Part shown: in pieces, positions 6,077-6,554 of the stretch | How positions within the stretch are numbered: the stretch's first letter is position 1 | Layout: the number at the start of each line of letters is the position of its first letter | From: Planctomycetaceae bacterium | Lineage (GTDB): Bacteria; Planctomycetota; Planctomycetia; Planctomycetales; Planctomycetaceae | DNA length: 6,554 nt | Assembly: GCA_020426065.1 (NCBI GenBank) | Contig: JAGQQT010000235.1 | Span: 1 to 6,554, forward strand | Direction of reading: 5' to 3' | Notes under the pieces: generated by a model | Database searches by the model: none | What the model saw: only the letters and a program-made list of their open reading frames with translations | Told to the model about the DNA's origin: nothing | Translations under genes and position numbers: made by a program

Positions 6077-6554
6077 ATGCCCTCATTCCGGTCAGTCTGG
6101 CATTGCCGTTCTGTCGTTTTGCTGCTGCTCTGTTTCTGGTGTACATTCCTCTCCGCTGAGGAAGAAATTCAGATTGACCGTCGAACCAGTCTGGTACGTC
6201 AGATTGAGAAAGTGGAGCCGTGCGTAGTTTCCCTGTTCGCAAAAGCAGAAGAGGGCTCGGAGGGATCCACCGGTTCTGGTGTGTTGATTCATCACTGGGG
6301 ATTTGTTCTGACCTGTGATCATGTCGTCAGAAATCGGCCAGGTTATGCAGTATTGTCTGGCAATCGGATCCGTCCCTACCGCATTGTGGCCCGGTTACCA
6401 GAGCATGATCTGGCAATTCTGCAGTTGGCTGGTGACGGAAAATACCCTTATGCCAAACTGGGGAAGAGTGGAGATGTGATGACTGGTGAGTCGATTTTCT
6501 CGGCTGGTAATCCTGGGGGCCGGGGTATCATTTTTACAACAGGCATCATCAGTT
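6077..6554 (+). CDS. Exported trypsin-like (HtrA/S1C-type) serine protease, 3' end outside the window
   Basis: The first 159 codons of a secreted serine protease with the HtrA-like trypsin fold; such enzymes act on misfolded or specific envelope proteins outside the cytoplasm. Residues 1-27 form a signal peptide (basic start, VVLLLLCF core, cleavage probably after LSA). The protease domain starts near residue 36. TGSGVLIHHWGFVLTCDHVV (65-84) carries catalytic His82, and HDLAILQL (110-117) carries catalytic Asp111. AGNPGG (143-148) and TTGIIS (154-159) are typical of the segment just before the serine motif. The catalytic Ser (GNSGG-type) and any PDZ domains lie beyond the window. Two cysteines (49 and 80) flank the His region. 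The ATG is supported by AAGG at 6065-6068, 8 nt upstream. It follows the small membrane protein by 27 bp, suggesting co-transcription. Confidence 0.88.
   Translation, partial: MPSFRSVWHCRSVVLLLLCFWCTFLSAEEEIQIDRRTSLVRQIEKVEPCVVSLFAKAEEGSEGSTGSGVLIHHWGFVLTCDHVVRNRPGYAVLSGNRIRPYRIVARLPEHDLAILQLAGDGKYPYAKLGKSGDVMTGESIFSAGNPGGRGIIFTTGIIS

Overview
This window looks like a stretch of a planctomycete chromosome (Planctomycetota, possibly a Gimesia- or Rubinisphaera-like marine member). That is an inference from gene content: a secreted sialate O-acetylesterase-type SGNH hydrolase, a DUF5009/HGSNAT-like membrane acyltransferase, a proline-rich bactofilin and a signal-peptide-bearing trypsin-like protease. 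Base composition is moderate and coding density is high. There are no tRNA, rRNA, CRISPR or insertion-sequence features.

Left block (1-2039, all minus strand): a bactofilin gene (2039 to 1581) lies upstream of three consecutive unrecognised genes coding for soluble, mostly helical proteins. These are a 194-aa protein (1336 to 752), an 80-aa protein with an acidic tail (680 to 438, GTG start, strong Shine-Dalgarno) and a protein starting at 350 that runs off the left edge. The last three are likely one transcription unit. A strong hairpin (1387-1421) sits between them and the bactofilin.

Middle block: 2040-2440 has no confident gene. It contains a short protein-like open frame (2155-2325, minus) that may be a small gene or the remnant of one, with an A8 run and a 10-bp inverted repeat. 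A DUF5009/HGSNAT-like multi-pass membrane protein follows on the minus strand (2441-3778). The histidine that is catalytic in HGSNAT appears to be replaced by threonine.

Right block (3983 to end, plus strand): divergent from the acyltransferase-like gene, across about 200 bp, is a complete secreted sialate O-acetylesterase-like enzyme (3983-5542) ending in a textbook intrinsic terminator (5561-5600). Only 26 bp beyond the T-run starts a small four-helix membrane protein (5627-6049). After 27 bp more comes an exported HtrA/trypsin-like serine protease (6077 onward), cut by the window edge before its catalytic serine.

The most suggestive contextual signals are the divergent pairing of an acyltransferase-fold membrane protein with a secreted acetylesterase, and the run of small helical unknowns next to a bactofilin. 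Both are hypotheses. No wholly new system can be demonstrated from this sequence alone.
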